Source: Chrysophaeum taylorii (Eukaryota > Sar > Pelagophyceae > Pelagomonadales > Pelagomonadaceae). From it: a stretch of DNA of 64,000 nt. The notes below the pieces were generated by a model. That model did no database searches. It was not told where the DNA came from and saw only the letters and a list, made by a program, of their open reading frames with translations. Of this stretch, positions 47,086 to 55,978 are shown piece by piece. The position numbers and the translations under genes were made by a program. Each line of letters starts with the position of its first letter. Positions within the stretch are counted from its first letter, which is position 1. Location of the stretch: contig JAQMWT010000136.1 in NCBI GenBank assembly GCA_029834535.1, positions 105,993-169,992 on the forward strand. Reading direction: 5' to 3'.

Positions 47086-47649
47086 TCAGCAGCCCTTGGA
47101 GTCGCGGGCGAGGCTGTCGGCCTCGGTGTCGGTCAAGGGGGCGACTACAACGAGTGCGGCGGGGGGGGATGATGAATCATCGGAGATCGGGATCTTGGTT
47201 TCGGATAGAGTCGGCGACTTTGGATCCATGAGCGTAGCGTCGGTGACGCGCGCGACCACATGGACGGCGTCGAGGTCGAACCATTGGGCTGCCTCGAGCT
47301 CTGTGGGGTTGATTTGGAGGGGTCGCATCCACATATGCCACGCTCGAAACACTATCTGATAGCTCGGCGGCTGTCTCACGGCCTTGGCCCGCTTGACCTC
47401 AAGCATGTTGCCTTGTCGGGACGAGGGGTGGTGGTACACGCGCTCCGGCCGAAGGCCTCGAGAGCGTCGGGCTCGACCCGACACAGCTCGTCGGCAGCTC
47501 CGCGCCACGGTAAAGAAGCCCGCGAGATCACCAGATTGAACCTGGAGCTCCGGTGGGAACTTCTCATTGACGGCATCGACGGCTTGCTTCTCCAGCTCCA
47601 GGCAGAACTTGTGGATGTCCTGAATCTTGACATTTCTCTCGTTGACCAT
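47086..47649 (-). CDS. Hypothetical protein, perhaps a remnant
   Basis: 187 aa from MVNERNVKIQDIHKFCLELE. Helical first half, then SYQIVFRAWHMWMRPLQINP and ELEAAQWFDLDAVHVVARVT, which look like folded protein. Coding-like text continues upstream in other frames (EPRYLAPSGPVSKVASLFKD near 47690-47750; DDFFARNESFLAPEDEGHFA near 47820-47880), so this is either the 3' part of a spliced gene or of a decayed one. No family recognised. Confidence 0.35.
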   Translation of the reverse strand: MVNERNVKIQDIHKFCLELEKQAVDAVNEKFPPELQVQSGDLAGFFTVARSCRRAVSGRARRSRGLRPERVYHHPSSRQGNMLEVKRAKAVRQPPSYQIVFRAWHMWMRPLQINPTELEAAQWFDLDAVHVVARVTDATLMDPKSPTLSETKIPISDDSSSPPAALVVVAPLTDTEADSLARDSKGC

Positions 47650-48349
47650 ACGCGTGGAACGCGCCGGCATTGTCCGCATCTTTGAACAGGGAGGCAACCT
47701 TGGAAACAGGGCCGCTTGGAGCGAGGTATCGCGGCTCACCCACAAAAATATGACAGTACCTCGATAGGCACTGCTTGCCGGTGCAAATCATCGGGTAAAT
47801 CAGCCGCAAACTCGAAACGCGAAGTGTCCCTCATCTTCAGGTGCCAAAAATGACTCGTTCCGGGCGAAAAAATCATCGACAACCGTTGAAGGGTAAAGGC
47901 CTCTATGGCCGCAGAATGGATAATGAAGGGGAGTTTGTCGGGTTACCCGCACACCTCGGGCGCTCTGGGCGACGCCGCACCGCGGCGTCGTAAGCCGAGG
48001 ACATCGGTTAGAATTTGACGAGCAGGCGTTGCAACAGCCCAAGGATTAGGGTTAAACAAGTGCAGGCCAGTAAGTTCACCTACTCCCAATCTCTAACCCC
48101 AGTAAGTTCACCTGGTCCCAGTAAGTTTCATATAAGTTCACCTGGTCAGTAAGTTCACCTAGCTCACACCAACTCCTTTGAGCTCGTCGCTCTCGCCTCC
48201 GCCAATCTCAGCTGCTTTGATCCGCACGCGCCGCCAACCTTTGAGTTTACTCTAAAACCCTTTACTCTAAAGACCCCAGTATGCTCACCTGGTCCCAGTT
48301 TCACCTGGTCACTCAGTTCACCTAGTCCCAATCTCAAACCCCAGTAAGT

Positions 48350-48964
48350 TCACGTGGTCCCAGTAAGTTCACCTATAGTGCGCGTGTAGACGCCGGGAGG
48401 GGGCTTATCGGTATTGCGCAGCACGTGTGGGGTAGGGTGGAGTCGTCGACCCAGATGAGTATATCCTCGGGGATGCCGATCGACAGAGAGCCACGTAGAG
48501 CTGGACGTGGCAGAAGACGGGCTTGGGAAAGAGGACGCCGACCTCGCGGGGCGTCTGGCCCTGGCTCTTGTTGATCGTTTGGCGTCGGCGGGCCTTAAGC
48601 GATACAGGTTGGAGGAGCCTCGGTGACAACGACACGATCGATCATGTATCTGGTACCGTTGCAGTGGCCGTGCGACGGGTCGAGGTTGCGAAGACTTTAA
48701 GCTCGCGATCAAAGTCAGCATGCCGTTGGTTGTCAGGGAGTTGAAAACTCGACTGTAAAGAGCGAGGCGTCGGCTTCCGACCCAACCTAGTCGGCCGAAA
48801 AGAACTCCGACGCCTCGTCTCCGGGAAAAAAAGGCCGCGGTCATGCGCGCGTTGTCAGCATCGACAACATCGTTTCGACGGGGCGTGAGAATGGCGCGCT
48901 GAAAGAGCCGCCGCGGGTCGTGGAAATAGTCTGCGAGGTCGCCGTAGACGGCTTGGAGGATCAC
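48350..48964 (-). pseudogene. PIF1-like helicase C-terminal remnant, unit 1
   Basis: Minus-strand text in shifting frames: ILQAVYGDLADYFHDPRRLF, RAILTPRRNDVVDADNARMT, PGDEASEFFSAD, FNSLTTNGM, CNGTRYMIDRVVVTEA-like text, and QTINKSQGQTPREVGVLFPK with PVFCHVQLYVALCRSASP. These are the last motifs of the PIF1-type helicase found in Helitron Rep/Hel proteins (TINKSQGQT and QLYVALSR). Frameshifts between the blocks show it is not functional. The 204-aa open frame covers only the first blocks. Confidence 0.78.
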
Positions 48965-49355
48965 TGTCTGGCTCTCGCGCCTACCTGATCCTTACTCTCG
49001 CGCCTACCTGATCCTTACCCTAAATCGAGGGACAGACAGACAGACAAACAGACAGACAAACATCTGTCGATTAGTAGTTAGGACAAGTGCAGGCCAGTAA
49101 GTTCACCTAGTCCCAATCTCTAACCCCAGTAAGTTCAGGTCTGGTCCCAGTAAGTTTCGTATAAGTTCACCTGGTCAGTAAGTTCACCTAGCTCACACCA
49201 ACTCCTTTGAGCTCGTAGCTCTCGCCTCCGCCAATCTAAGCTGCTTTGATCCGCACGCAAAAGCCCTTTACTCTAAAAACCCCAGTATGTTCACCTGGTC
49301 CCAGTTTCACCTGGTCACTCAGTTCACCTAGTCCCAATCTCAAACCCCAGTAAGT

Positions 49356-49970
49356 TCACCTGGTCCCAGTAAGTTCACCTACAGTGCGCGTGTAGACGCC
49401 GGGAGGGGGCTTATCGGTATTGCGCAGCACGTGTGGGGTAGGGTGGAGTCGTCGACTCAGAAGAGCATATCCTCGGGGTTGCCGATCGACAGAGAGCCAC
49501 GTAGAGCTGGACGTGGCAGAAGACGGGCTTGGGCAAGAGGACGCCGACCTCGCGGGGCGTCTGGCCCTGGCTCTTGTTGATCGTTTGGCGTCGGCGGGCC
49601 TTAAGGGATACAGGTTGGAGGAGCCTCGGTGACAACGACACGATCGATCATGTATCTGGTACCGTTGCAGTGGCCGTGCGACGGGTCGAGGTTGCGAAGA
49701 CTTTAAGCTCGCGATCAAAGTCAGCATGCCGTTGGTTGTCAGGGAGTTGAAAACTCGACTGTAAAGAGCGAGGCGTCGTCTTCCGACCCAGCCTAGTCAG
49801 CCGAAAAGAACTCCGACGCCTCGTCTCCGGGAAAAAAAGGCCGCGGTCATGCGCGCGTTGTCAGCATCGACAACATCGTTTCGACGGGGCGTGAGAATGG
49901 CGCGCTGAAAGAGCCGCCGCGGGTCGTGGAAATAGTCTGCGAGGTCGCCGTAGACGGCTTGGAGGATCAC
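49356..49970 (-). pseudogene. PIF1-like helicase C-terminal remnant, unit 2
   Basis: Second copy of the same remnant with a few substitutions; the long open frame of units 1 and 3 is interrupted here (gcctagtcagc at 49790), leaving 123 aa. The TINKSQGQTPREVGVLLPK block persists in its separate frame. Confidence 0.76.
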
Positions 49971-50143
49971 TGTCTGGCTCTCGCGCCTACCTGATCCTTA
50001 CTCTCGCGCCTACCTGATCCTTACCCTAAATCGAGGGACAAACAGACAAACAGACAAACAGACAGACAGACAGACAAACATCTGTCGATTAGTAGTTAGG
50101 ACAAGTGCAGGCCAGTAAGTTCACATCTACAACCCCAGTAAGT

Positions 50144-50758
50144 TCACCTGGTCCCAGTAAGTTCACCTACAGTGCGCGTGTAGACGCCGGGAGGGGGCTT
50201 ATCGGTATTGCGCAGCACGTGTGGGGTAGGGTGGAGTCGTCGACTCAGAAGAGGATATCCTCGGGGTTGCCGATCGACAGAGAGCCACGTAGAGCTGGAC
50301 GTGGCAGAAGACGGGCTTCGCCAAGAGGACGCCGACCTCGCGGGGCGTCTGGCCCTAGCTCTTGGTGATCGTTTGGCGTCGGCGGGCCTTACGGGATACA
50401 GGTTGGAGGAGCCTCGGTGACAACGACACGATCGATCATGTATCCGGTACCGTTGCAGTGGCCGCGCGACGGGTCGAGGTTGCGAAGACTTTAAGCTCGC
50501 GATCAAAGTCCGCATGCCGTTGGTTGTCAGGGAGTTCAAAACTCGACTGTAAACAGCGAGGCGTCGGCTTCCGACCCAACCTAGTCGGCCGAAAAGAACT
50601 CCGACGCCTCGTCTTCGGGAAAAAAAGGCCGCGGTCATGCGCGCGTTGTCAGCATCGACAACATCGTTTCGACGGGGCGTGAGAATGGCGCGCTGAAAGA
50701 GCCGCCGCGGGTCTTGGAAACAGTCTGCGAGGTCGCCGTAGACGGCTTGGAGGATCAC
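50144..50758 (-). pseudogene. PIF1-like helicase C-terminal remnant, unit 3
   Basis: Third copy, next to the shortened left flank. The 204-aa frame is open again; the helicase motif block in the other frame is interrupted by a stop (ccctagctcttggtgatcg at 50353, where the other copies have ctggctcttgttgatcg), changing the SQGQ region. Non-functional. Confidence 0.76.
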
Positions 50759-50926
50759 TGTCTGGCTCTCGCGCCTACCTGATCCTTACCCTAAATCGAG
50801 GGACAAACAGACAAACAGACAAACAGACAGACAGACAGACAAACATCTGTCGATTAGTAGTTAGGAAACTCCACCCAACGGAACGCAAATTTATAACACA
50901 GCCGGCGTTCCATCACTCTGGGCGGG

Positions 50927-50928
<2 letters not shown>

Positions 50929-50961
<33 letters not shown>

Positions 50962-50962
50962 T
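50929..50962. repeat. (GTT)n trinucleotide repeat
   Basis: About eleven gtt units directly after the stop codon of the small spliced membrane protein gene (minus strand), probably in its 3' UTR. Confidence 0.9.
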
Positions 50963-50968
50963 TCGGAA

Positions 50969-51559
50969 TCAAAGCAGCTTGCGCATCTTATCGCGCTTGC
51001 GACGGCGTATCCGAACGTTGCGCACGACGAGGATGAGAATCTCGACGGTCTGCGGCGGGCGGGACGTGAGATGATTAGTGTGCGTCAGCATCGTACGAAG
51101 AGCGCAGCATTGAGAGTGTTGGAGGCGCCGAGCGTCGATTGGGCGAAGAAGAGTACGAAGCCGAGGAGGAGTGCGCGCAGAACGAACTGCGTGACGCAAT
51201 TGGATGCGAGCGGATACCTATAGTAATAATGAAAGGGTGGTCGCCGCCGCACATCCTAGGTACTCACGGCTCGTCGTCGATGTAGAGGTTGTTCGGGTCG
51301 AGGTACGGCAGCACCCGAAGCACGAGTTCGTCCTTCTCGATGCCGACTGCGGCGGGTGTTCATTCATTCCATTCATCATGACCGTAGTCAGAGTACCGAT
51401 TTCCGAGCGCGCCCATCCGCGGTTTTGGAGGACCGACTTCAAGTCGTTGATGGACTCCTTCATGAGCTCGCCGCGCATCGGCGTGCGACGGAGCTCGCGC
51501 ATGTACTTGATCTCGAGCTTGGAGAGGTTGAGCGTCGGGTCGTCGATCGAGATATCCAT
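50969..51559 (-). CDS. Small membrane protein, three introns of 47-50 nt
   Basis: Exons 51559-51397, 51346-51268, 51217-51097 and 51049-50969; introns 51347-51396 (50 nt, donor gtactc), 51218-51267 (50, GTGAGT...tatag) and 51050-51096 (47, gtacga...cgcag). Phases are consistent and the joined product is 147 aa: MDISIDDPTLNLSKLEIKYM, a helical part with NDLKSVLQNRGWARSEI, then GIEKDELVLRVLPYLDPNNL and YIDDEPYPLASNC, then two hydrophobic segments (VLRALLLGFVLFFAQSTLGA and TVEILILVVRNV) and a basic tail RIRRRKRDKMRKLL. Not recognised. No single frame covers it. Its ATG is 23 bp from the divergent shikimate dehydrogenase ATG. Confidence 0.68.
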
Positions 51560-51582
51560 GGTCCGTTGAATCAGCAACGGCT
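51560..51582. promoter_or_regulatory. 23-bp divergent start region
   Basis: Only 23 bases lie between the start codons of the spliced membrane protein (minus) and the shikimate dehydrogenase gene (plus), the second case of almost touching divergent starts in this window. Core promoter elements must lie within the coding sequences or be shared. Confidence 0.4.
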
Positions 51583-52521
51583 ATGATCTTCTTCCTCGTC
51601 TGTTGTTGTGCCGAGGCGCTCGAGTTCTTCATCTTGATCGAGAAGGACTTTGGGTCGCGATCGCCGGCGATGCACAACGCGGCCTTCGAGGCGCTCGACT
51701 TGCCGCACAGGTACGGTGTCCTCGAGCTGGCCAAGGCGGGCGGGCTCGACACGTTGGGGTCGGCCGCGTCGCAGGAATTGCGGTCTCGTTTCGCCGATGA
51801 CAACTTCGGGGGCGCCTCGGTCACCATCCCCCACAAGCAGCTCGTCATCCCCTTTTTGGACGAGCTCACCGAGGCAGCCTCGCGGATAGGGGCTGTGAAC
51901 ACGGTGTTGCCGAAGACGCGCGACGACGGTCGACGACTTCTGGTCGGCGACAATACCGACTGGCTTGGAGTCAGCGTCGCGATCGAGAAGGCTCTCGACC
52001 GTCGAGCTTCGGAGGCTGCGTCACGTCGAGCGCTTCTCGTGGGATCTGGCGGCACGGCGCGCGCGGCTGCGTACGCCTTAACCGACGGCGCCAGGTCGCG
52101 CGGCAGACGTCCGTACGATCTCTTCGTGCACGCCCGCGACCCCACGCGCGCCGAGGATCTTGCGACCGCCTTTGGTGGCGCCGCCATCCCCATTCTCGAT
52201 GACGATGACCCCCACTTCCACGACCTCCTCGAGCACGGCGGCTTTGCGGTCGTCGTCTCCACCATACCCGGCGACGCCAACTTCGTACTCCCGTCCGGGG
52301 CCCTCGACGCCAAGCCGGTTGTTCTCGACGCCGCCTACAAACCCGCCGAGACCGCACTCCTCCGCCAGGCCAAGAGTTCTGGCGCCACCATCGCCCAGGG
52401 CGCAACCATGCTCGTCGAACAGGGTATCGCCCAGTTCGAGCTCTGGACCAGCCGCCAAGCCCCGGCCGACCTCATGCGCGCCGCCGTCTTTCAAGGGGTT
52501 CCAGACCTCGAAACTGCCTAA
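51583..52521 (+). CDS. Shikimate dehydrogenase (AROM-type domain)
   Basis: 312 aa. Reduces 3-dehydroshikimate with NADPH in aromatic amino-acid synthesis. Substrate and catalytic motifs: SRSPAMHNAAF (25-35), FGGASVTIPHK with the catalytic Lys85, and VGDNTDWLGV with Asp126. The NADP-binding loop is GSGGTARAA (about 154-162), and the closing helix contains GATMLVEQGIAQFELW. The sequence resembles the last domain of the fungal/stramenopile AROM pentafunctional protein (FGGASVTIP and LPHRYG) more than bacterial AroE, but it stands alone here. The first 20 residues (MIFFLVCCCAEALEFFILIE) replace the usual first strand and look signal-like; an upstream exon or a plastid signal are both possible. 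Confidence 0.88.
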   Translation: MIFFLVCCCAEALEFFILIEKDFGSRSPAMHNAAFEALDLPHRYGVLELAKAGGLDTLGSAASQELRSRFADDNFGGASVTIPHKQLVIPFLDELTEAASRIGAVNTVLPKTRDDGRRLLVGDNTDWLGVSVAIEKALDRRASEAASRRALLVGSGGTARAAAYALTDGARSRGRRPYDLFVHARDPTRAEDLATAFGGAAIPILDDDDPHFHDLLEHGGFAVVVSTIPGDANFVLPSGALDAKPVVLDAAYKPAETALLRQAKSSGATIAQGATMLVEQGIAQFELWTSRQAPADLMRAAVFQGVPDLETA

Positions 52522-52594
52522 CTATTTTAAGTAGAGTCCAGCCCTATGATACAAGGGATAAATACATAATTAATTAATTAATTAATCCCAGCGC

Positions 52595-52835
52595 CGGAAC
52601 GTTCGCAGTGGGACGGGGTATGGCCGGGGGGCGCAGACGGAAGGTTATCGACGAGTTGGTTGTCAGTCACATCGCGGTCTCCTCGTCGCATGGCGACAAG
52701 CTTGATGATCACTCTCCGCCGACCCACCTTTCGGCGCCCCTCGTCTACAGGCCCGTGATTCCGGTCTGGCTCCTGTCGGTCCGGCCTGGCTCCCATGCTC
52801 GGGAGAGGTCTGAAGTTAGTTAGTTAGTTAGTTAG
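52595..52835 (+). mobile_element. Non-autonomous retroposon copy 3, with 13-bp target duplication
   Basis: 241 bp starting cggaacgttcgcagtgggac and ending with (gtta)n. It is flanked by direct repeats ttaatcccagcgc (52582-52594 and 52836-52848). It matches copy 2 over its whole length but lacks the first ~125 bases, as expected from 5' truncation during target-primed reverse transcription. Confidence 0.85.
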
Positions 52836-52848
52836 TTAATCCCAGCGC

Positions 52849-53278
52849 GCCGTGTGGGAGGTTGAGACGAGGGGGGTAGAAAGAAAGATTGAGGGCGAGC
52901 TGATGGTCGACTGTCGCCAGCTTTCACGGTCTCGAGCGAGCGAGGGGGTACCTTACCGTCGTTGGCGTGTGGAATGTTCGGCCGACCGTGCGTGAACTAT
53001 CTTCGCCTCCTTTTTGAGACCGCGAACATTCTGACTCTCAACGTCGCGGTCGCAACTCCCATCTGCACCCCCCAACCATACCCCGTCCCGCTGCGAACCT
53101 TCCGGCTCCCAACCTGCCCATTCGTCGGGAGGCGAAAAAAAAGGTGCCAACGATGCCTCAAAACCAACAACAAGAGGTCTCGGTGCCTTTTTTGTGGTGG
53201 TACGAGAGTGTTAGTTTCGAATAGTGTAGTAGTTTCGAGAATTGTAGGAACGTTGGATGAGCAACGCCTCGCTCGAAA
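52849..53278. other. Gap with LINE 5' fragment
   Basis: About 430 bp between the retroposon and the next gene. The part 52950-53160 is a LINE 5' fragment (listed separately). The remainder shows no gene; the 5' leader of the sulfotransferase-glycosyltransferase gene should lie at its right end. Confidence 0.6.
52950..53160 (-). mobile_element. LINE 5' fragment
   Basis: On the minus strand it runs from cgcctcccgacgaatgggca through ccggaaggttcgcagcggga to gagagtcagaatgttcgcgg and ctcaaaaaggaggcgaag. The last part reads SQNVRGLKKEAKI, the opening of the APE endonuclease, and the first part is the 5' region shared with the LINE at 43650 and with the small retroposons. It is cut off after the opening motif. 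Confidence 0.65.
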
Positions 53279-55925
53279 ATGCGCGCCATCCTCGTCGCCG
53301 CCGCCGCCGCAGCTACACGAAACGTATCGTACGTCCCAAGGCACTTCGTCACACCGTCAATGCGCAATGCCTTCGAAAAGCGCTCGTGGAAGGTCGAAAA
53401 CCCTGCGTGCGATCGTTACATCTACAGCAGAAAGTACGACAGCGCGTGCATGCCGAGTCCCTACGAGCTCCTCCCGCTGCTCGTGACCGGGACAGGCGGC
53501 ATCGGCACGAGGGTCGTCACGGAGCTCTTGAGAGCGATGGGCGTCGAGGCGGGGCATGAGAAGTACGACGCGCACGCGACCGTGTCCTGGACGCACGCCG
53601 TCAACGATTTCGCCTTTGGCGTCCCCTACCCCTTTAGCAGCGAGCGAACACTGTGGTGGCAAAATCGAAAGATCCGCAATCGCGTCGATTTCGAAAACGT
53701 GTTCAAACCGCGCTGGAATCACGTCGTCCACTTGACGCGGTGTCCGATCAAGGTGATCAAGTCAATGCTCCGACCTCACGCTCCGGTCCTCCGGTTTGTC
53801 GAAAGAGCGACACATTCCCCTAGCCTCACGTCGCCGTGCGCTAGCACCTACGACTGCGAGACGGACCTCAAAGAGCGCGTCGGATGGGCGACGTCCATGT
53901 ACGTCGCCTGGAACGAACACGTCGAGCGCTATGCCGACGAACGATTGCGAATCGAGGACTTTGGCCGCAGCGTCGAGAAAACGGCCAAAATCAGCCGAAA
54001 GCTGTGCGACTTGTCGTTCGCGCTCAAGCGCAAGACAAAAACATTTCATTCGTGCGCGGCGCGCGTCGACGATATCGCTAACAGCACCATTCCGCTCTTG
54101 TTGAGCTCGAGCCGCGACGACCGCGGCAGCCGCCAGGCGGGGCTAGCGCTCGAGCATTTACGCGAGGCGCGATTCGCACCCGGTGTCGACGGCCCCGAGA
54201 CCATCGACGAGTATCTAAAAATGGCGAGACGTTACGGCTACGCCGGCGAGTGCGTTGTCGGCAACGACAAAGACGAGAGAAGGTTGTACTGGTGCTCGCG
54301 AAAGCACGAGGTCCAGACGGACCCACCGCGTGTCGAGACGCTGACGGAAGACTCGCAGACCAAGGGTGGCATCGAAAGGTGCATGACGACGAAAACCGAG
54401 GATTGCTCGCTCGTTGAAACGCGGTGCCCAACGTCACCCCCACCCCGCGACTGTCTCCGAGCGCGCGTCTTGTTCCGCACGCCCTATCGGCGGCTCAAAT
54501 GTTGCTTTCGCTGCTGCCTGCTCTACTGGCTTCGAGCAACGAATTTTGCGTCGAACATGCGATACCACGTCGAACACGCCAAGGAGACGTTTATGAACAT
54601 TGGATTTCGTGCCTTGAACCCCGACGCGGGCGACTTTGGTCTCGACCCCGAGCTCAATCTTCTCGTTCACCCCCACGCCTTCGCCGCCATCTCGGACGTC
54701 CACATGCATCCGGCCAGAGGGTGCCATCTTACGTCCTCCTCGTCGACCAATCGGTCGACGACGATCGCCAGCTTGTACCACCACAAGCCTGACGTCACGT
54801 TGCTTCCGTTCGGCGTCAAAGCCGCGCGACGCAAGGACCCGTGGATGAAGGACAAAGAGTTCAAGGCGTGCGTCGCCCGAATGCGCAATTCCAAGAAGCT
54901 CATCTTCGACGTCTTCGACCCTTCGAAACAGCTCCCGGGTGTCCACCTTGCCAAGCGCCTCTCGTTGTTCATGGCAAACAACGTTGGTCTCGAGCCGCCG
55001 CTCAACACGTCGTCGCCGCCCGTGTACAGAACGAACAAAATTCGCGAGAGGCCCATTGGCGTGCGCGGGATCTCGTTGTGCGTTCAATCCTCTGCGGCTC
55101 CTACTGATCTGGCTCGTCGTTCAGGTGGCAGGCTATCCTCGAGCACCCGAACCTCGACAGCGTGCCACAGCGAACCGACCTCCTCCTGTGCTGTTGCATG
55201 AACGTCGATGGCATGTGCGTGTCGGAATCCTGAAAGCTCGCGCAAAACAAAAAGACGATCGTTAGGCACAAGGGCCGCATGGAACACACCAAAGTGCTTG
55301 CTCGACATCCGGCGTTTAACTGTCCGCTCGACGAAAAGTACCGAGGACACCACATCGGCTTTCCTCGAAACGACCCGGGGGTCCACGAAATCGAAGCCGA
55401 GTTTGTGCTCATGCTCAACGACAAGTGCGTGCTTCCTTTTTTTTTTTGCGTCTGCGGCGGCCGAGTAGCTAGCTGGAATAGGTACGGGAATCGCAAGAAC
55501 ATGAACGGCAACTATGATGCGCACATGCCGGTCTTGATGCTCGGGAGCAAGTTCGTCTACAGCCCGAACGGCGTTGGTGCGTGCGCACTTACTGTCTGCG
55601 TAGCCGTCGATCGTGCGTGCAGGCGAGCAGTGTTATCGAGAGTACGAGGCTCTCGTGTCCGGCGCTATTCCTGTGTTGGACGACAGCACGTACGCGCGAA
55701 GTGAGTCGTCTTCAACGTATTTTTTTCCGCCCGCAATGATGCGCAGGACACGCCGCGTTGAGCGAGCTCCCAACGGTCCGGGTCGAAAACGCGAGCTGGG
55801 AGACCATCACGCCCGAGTTCCTTGAGAAAAAGTGGGAAGAGATGTCGCGACGAGATTTCGACGTGAGCGTCCTCTATCTCCCGCACTGGTATGATCTCAT
55901 TCTCGCCGCCGCGGGTATAATATGA
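53279..55925 (+). CDS. Sulfotransferase-like / glycosyltransferase fusion, five introns of 46-51 nt
   Basis: Introns 55078-55124 (47 nt), 55215-55265 (51), 55425-55472 (48), 55577-55622 (46) and 55701-55746 (46); donors are GTGCGT or GTGAGT, and the first has a ctactgat branch-like site. The product is 802 aa. The N-terminal part looks like a sulfotransferase: LLVTGTGGIGTRVVTELLRA (nucleotide loop), VVHLTRCPIKVIKSM (PAPS 3'-phosphate site), then GWATSMYVAWNEHVERY and LRIEDF. The C-terminal part is a GT with IGVRGISLWQAILEHP, CCMNVDGMHKGRMEH, YDAHMPVLMLGSKFVYSPNG and GVGEQCYREYEALVSGAIPV, resembling exostosin/RXYLT1-type enzymes. A Cys-rich hydrophobic link (KCCFRCCLLYW) joins them. Two separate genes are possible, but the first 1.8 kb is one open frame. 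Confidence 0.7.
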
Positions 55926-55978
55926 GGAAACTGCAACTACTACAGATTTGTTAATTGCGAGCATAATACCGATCTCTA

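Larger units (their letters stand above)
48056..50865. repeat. Three tandem ~1-kb units with PIF1/Helitron helicase remnants
   Basis: Units start at 48056, 49083 and 50101 (each acaagtgcaggccagtaagt), so the period is 1,027 then 1,018 bp; the third is shortened to about 765 bp by loss of most of its left part. Each has a left block of agtaagttcacctggtccc repeats, about 600 bp of decayed helicase on the minus strand, a repeated tctcgcgcctacctgatcct, and a cagaca/caaaca microsatellite ending in atctgtcgattagtagttag. Identity between units is very high by eye, so the amplification is recent. The neighbouring genes are unrelated. Confidence 0.92.

Noticed and set aside
48350-50758. 204-aa ORFs in the tandem units as genes
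   Set aside because: They combine helicase frames and antisense-like text; the PIF1 motifs are split over frames, so they are remnants.
48056-50865. CRISPR-like array
   Set aside because: Repeats are ~1 kb units plus irregular short motifs; there are no regularly spaced short repeats with unique spacers and the genome is eukaryotic.
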